DNA of 64,000 nucleotides from Lachnospiraceae bacterium (GTDB taxonomy: Bacteria; Bacillota; Clostridia; Lachnospirales; Lachnospiraceae). Each line of letters opens with the position of its first letter. Position 1 is the stretch's first letter. The position numbers and the translations under genes are program-made. Positions 63,917-64,000 of the stretch are shown in pieces. A model generated the notes under the pieces. That model was not told the origin of the DNA, searched no databases, and was given only the letters and a program-made list of their open reading frames with translations. Location: positions 40,075-104,074 of the forward strand of contig CAJTGB010000016.1 in NCBI GenBank assembly GCA_910575835.1. Direction: 5' to 3'.

Positions 63917-64000
63917 CCTTGTTGGCCACCTTATTTTAGGGCGCAAAATTCCCTTGCTGCTTATTTTGGAAGTACTCTTTTCCTATGCAGCTTTCTCCTC

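Larger units (their letters stand above)
63664..64000. other. Intergenic region at the window end with two long hairpins
   Basis: 337 bp with no gene I can support. It holds a possible -10 (TACAAT on the minus strand, 63716-63721) for the binding-protein gene, a 13-bp and a 21-bp inverted repeat, and about 85 bp of unrecognised sequence to the edge. Confidence 0.6.

Noticed and set aside
63744..63929. 61-residue minus-strand frame at the window end
   Set aside because: It runs through two long hairpins, has no ribosome site, and its sequence is explained by the inverted repeats.
1..64000. tRNA or rRNA genes
   Set aside because: No TTCGAATCC-type T-arm with matching acceptor stem and no rRNA landmark sequences were noticed on either strand; a covariance-model scan would be decisive.

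Overview
The window looks like ordinary chromosome from a gut Lachnospiraceae-type Firmicute (Clostridium cluster XIVa). This rests on gene order (rho-rpmE-DUF1385-prmC-prfA, lepA-hemW, murT-gatD, ispG-polC), strong AGGAGG-type ribosome binding sites, paired GlgC/GlgD, a selenocysteine glycine-reductase-type protein, and anaerobic indolepyruvate oxidoreductase. The species cannot be named from the sequence alone. No rRNA, tRNA, CRISPR array or complete insertion sequence was seen.

Layout. 0.1-7 kb: a reductase-type operon on the minus strand (grdE-like, selenocysteine grdB-like, BCCT transporter, AMP-forming CoA ligase), divergent from a TetR regulator and separated from it by an elaborate double-palindrome operator. 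7-13.5 kb: an alpha-galactoside module (AraC regulator, three-part ABC importer, GH36 alpha-galactosidase). 13.5-21.4 kb: CarD-like regulator, ABC-F protein, glycogen synthesis glgCD, orphan moaC after ptsI, and a cold shock protein. 21.4-28.5 kb: ferritin/BFD-like ferredoxin/SseB cluster, iorAB-paaK-ACT aryl-keto-acid operon, a flavin-fold protein, and a tRNA wobble methyltransferase of the MnmM/YtqB family. 28.7-38.5 kb: polC, ispG, two small hypothetical genes, gatD-murT (peptidoglycan amidation), and a PfkB sugar kinase whose last codons lie in an inverted-repeat element. 38.7-39.6 kb: a striking coiled-coil protein that switches from 7-residue to 11-residue repeats. 39.7-50.2 kb: transport and aminotransferase genes, a 57-residue membrane microprotein, an ABC exporter, and the prfA/prmC/DUF1385/rpmE/rho block. 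50.4-53 kb: a YtqA/MnmL-type radical SAM protein, DUF4364 and a split chromate transporter. 53-58.3 kb: hemW, lepA, holA and an FMN alpha-hydroxy-acid dehydrogenase. 58.3-63.7 kb: an acyltransferase, and a sugar-binding lipoprotein coupled to a hybrid histidine kinase. The last 340 bp hold two long hairpins that may mark a mobile-element edge.

How the genes work together. The first operon imports a compound (a quaternary amine by analogy with BCCT carriers) and should reduce or activate it, although the grdA, grdC and grdD partners are absent here. The raffinose-type module hydrolyses alpha-galactosides. IorAB and PaaK interconvert aryl-2-keto acids, aryl-acyl-CoA and aryl acids. The strongest candidates for new biology are the unusual Grd cluster with its operator and apparently missing pyruvoyl cysteine, the heptad-to-hendecad coiled-coil protein, and the repeat element that has become the 3' end of a kinase gene.
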